From Druceiella hillmani (Eukaryota > Arthropoda > Insecta > Lepidoptera > Hepialidae), in NCBI GenBank assembly GCA_039881145.1, contig JAYKKI010000009.1, forward strand, positions 6,048,501 through 6,112,500: a stretch of DNA of 64,000 nt. Reading direction: 5' to 3'. The notes under the pieces are model-generated. The model was given only the letters and a program-made list of their open reading frames with translations. It was not told where the DNA came from and made no database searches. The position numbers were made by a program, and so were the translations under genes. Shown piece after piece: positions 63,539-64,000 of the stretch; the first letter of the stretch is position 1, and each line of letters starts with the position of its first letter.

Positions 63539-63582
63539 AAATTTCAAAGGAAAAGACTGAACTTTTTCTTGTGAAATATGTT
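63539..63582 (+). pseudogene. Second, more decayed copy of CRAL-TRIO exon 1
   Basis: AAATTTCAAAGGAAAAGACT followed by GAAC and TTTTTCTTGTGAAATATG aligns with the intact exon's CAAATTAAAGAACAAGAC..GAATTGTTTCTTGTGAAATGTG, with two 2-bp indels. An AG at about 63513-63514 lies roughly where the exon's acceptor would be. It is very short and degraded, and could be chance if it stood alone. Confidence 0.45.
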
Positions 63583-64000
63583 ACGTAAAATTCTGAAAAA
63601 CTTTCTTCTATGTCCCTTTCTTTTTAAAATGAAACTCTACATAAAATAAAATATTTTTAAAAATTTTACATTTCTTCTCCTTCAAAACTTTTTTCATTAA
63701 TATTTTCGGGTATTGAAATATATGCTTTATGACTATGTCTACGTCAAAAGCTTTTAGAGATAAATGGCGGTCTGAAGGGGAAACTATTTTAAGGTAAATT
63801 CTATGACTTATCAGAAGTACTATTACTTTTAAAATTTAATTTGTGGAGTACACCAAAATTGTATTATGTATGATGCCAAAATCAAAGTTTCAAGTTTCAA
63901 TAGTTACACTGTTATGTGTAACAACTTCATATAATACGACTGACTACTTTAAGCTATAATATATGGTGACTGACCACGCTGTTTGTTCCCATTTGAACCT

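Overview
This is eukaryotic nuclear DNA, very AT-rich, with spliceosomal introns, many long (AT)n microsatellites and decayed class I and class II transposons. The one intact gene is a CRAL-TRIO (Sec14-like) lipid-binding protein of the type expanded in insects. With mariner, piggyBac, jockey-like and copia relics this points to an arthropod, most likely an insect. I cannot name the species.

Layout. (1) 1-26505 is a tandem array of a large unit: copy A 1-8205 (8205 bp), B 8206-16640 (8435 bp), C 16641-25029 (8389 bp) and a truncated D 25030-~26505. The array probably continues left of the window. Each full unit carries a GC-rich CA/CG minisatellite, a dead mariner transposase, a cluster of ATCGATCG words, and a decayed repeat beginning AGGGCTCCGTACC that ends in an (AT)n tract. 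B and C also hold 1.14 kb with a dead jockey-like reverse transcriptase, absent from A. A has 0.9 kb absent from B and C. C is a mosaic of A-like and B-like sequence.

(2) 28286-34050 is the CRAL-TRIO gene on the + strand: five exons, 942 nt, 313 residues, with every splice phase consistent. Two decayed copies of its first exon lie about 27-30 kb downstream, at 61356 and 63539.

(3) 34.4-64 kb is gene-poor and relic-rich. It contains a 243-bp palindrome with hammerhead-like motifs (34391-34633) and a related copy at 49.1 kb; a 0.7-kb CTGA-rich domain (36.5-37.2 kb); a candidate MITE (40.2-40.7 kb); a piggyBac relic (41.3-42.4 kb); two jockey-like RT relics (44.4-45.6 kb); a copia pol relic (52.0-52.7 kb); and many (AT)n arrays. 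Most remaining short reading frames look accidental.

There is no operon-like organisation. Only the CRAL-TRIO gene looks functional; the rest is repeat dynamics. Identities of relics rest on motifs read by eye, and no database search was run.
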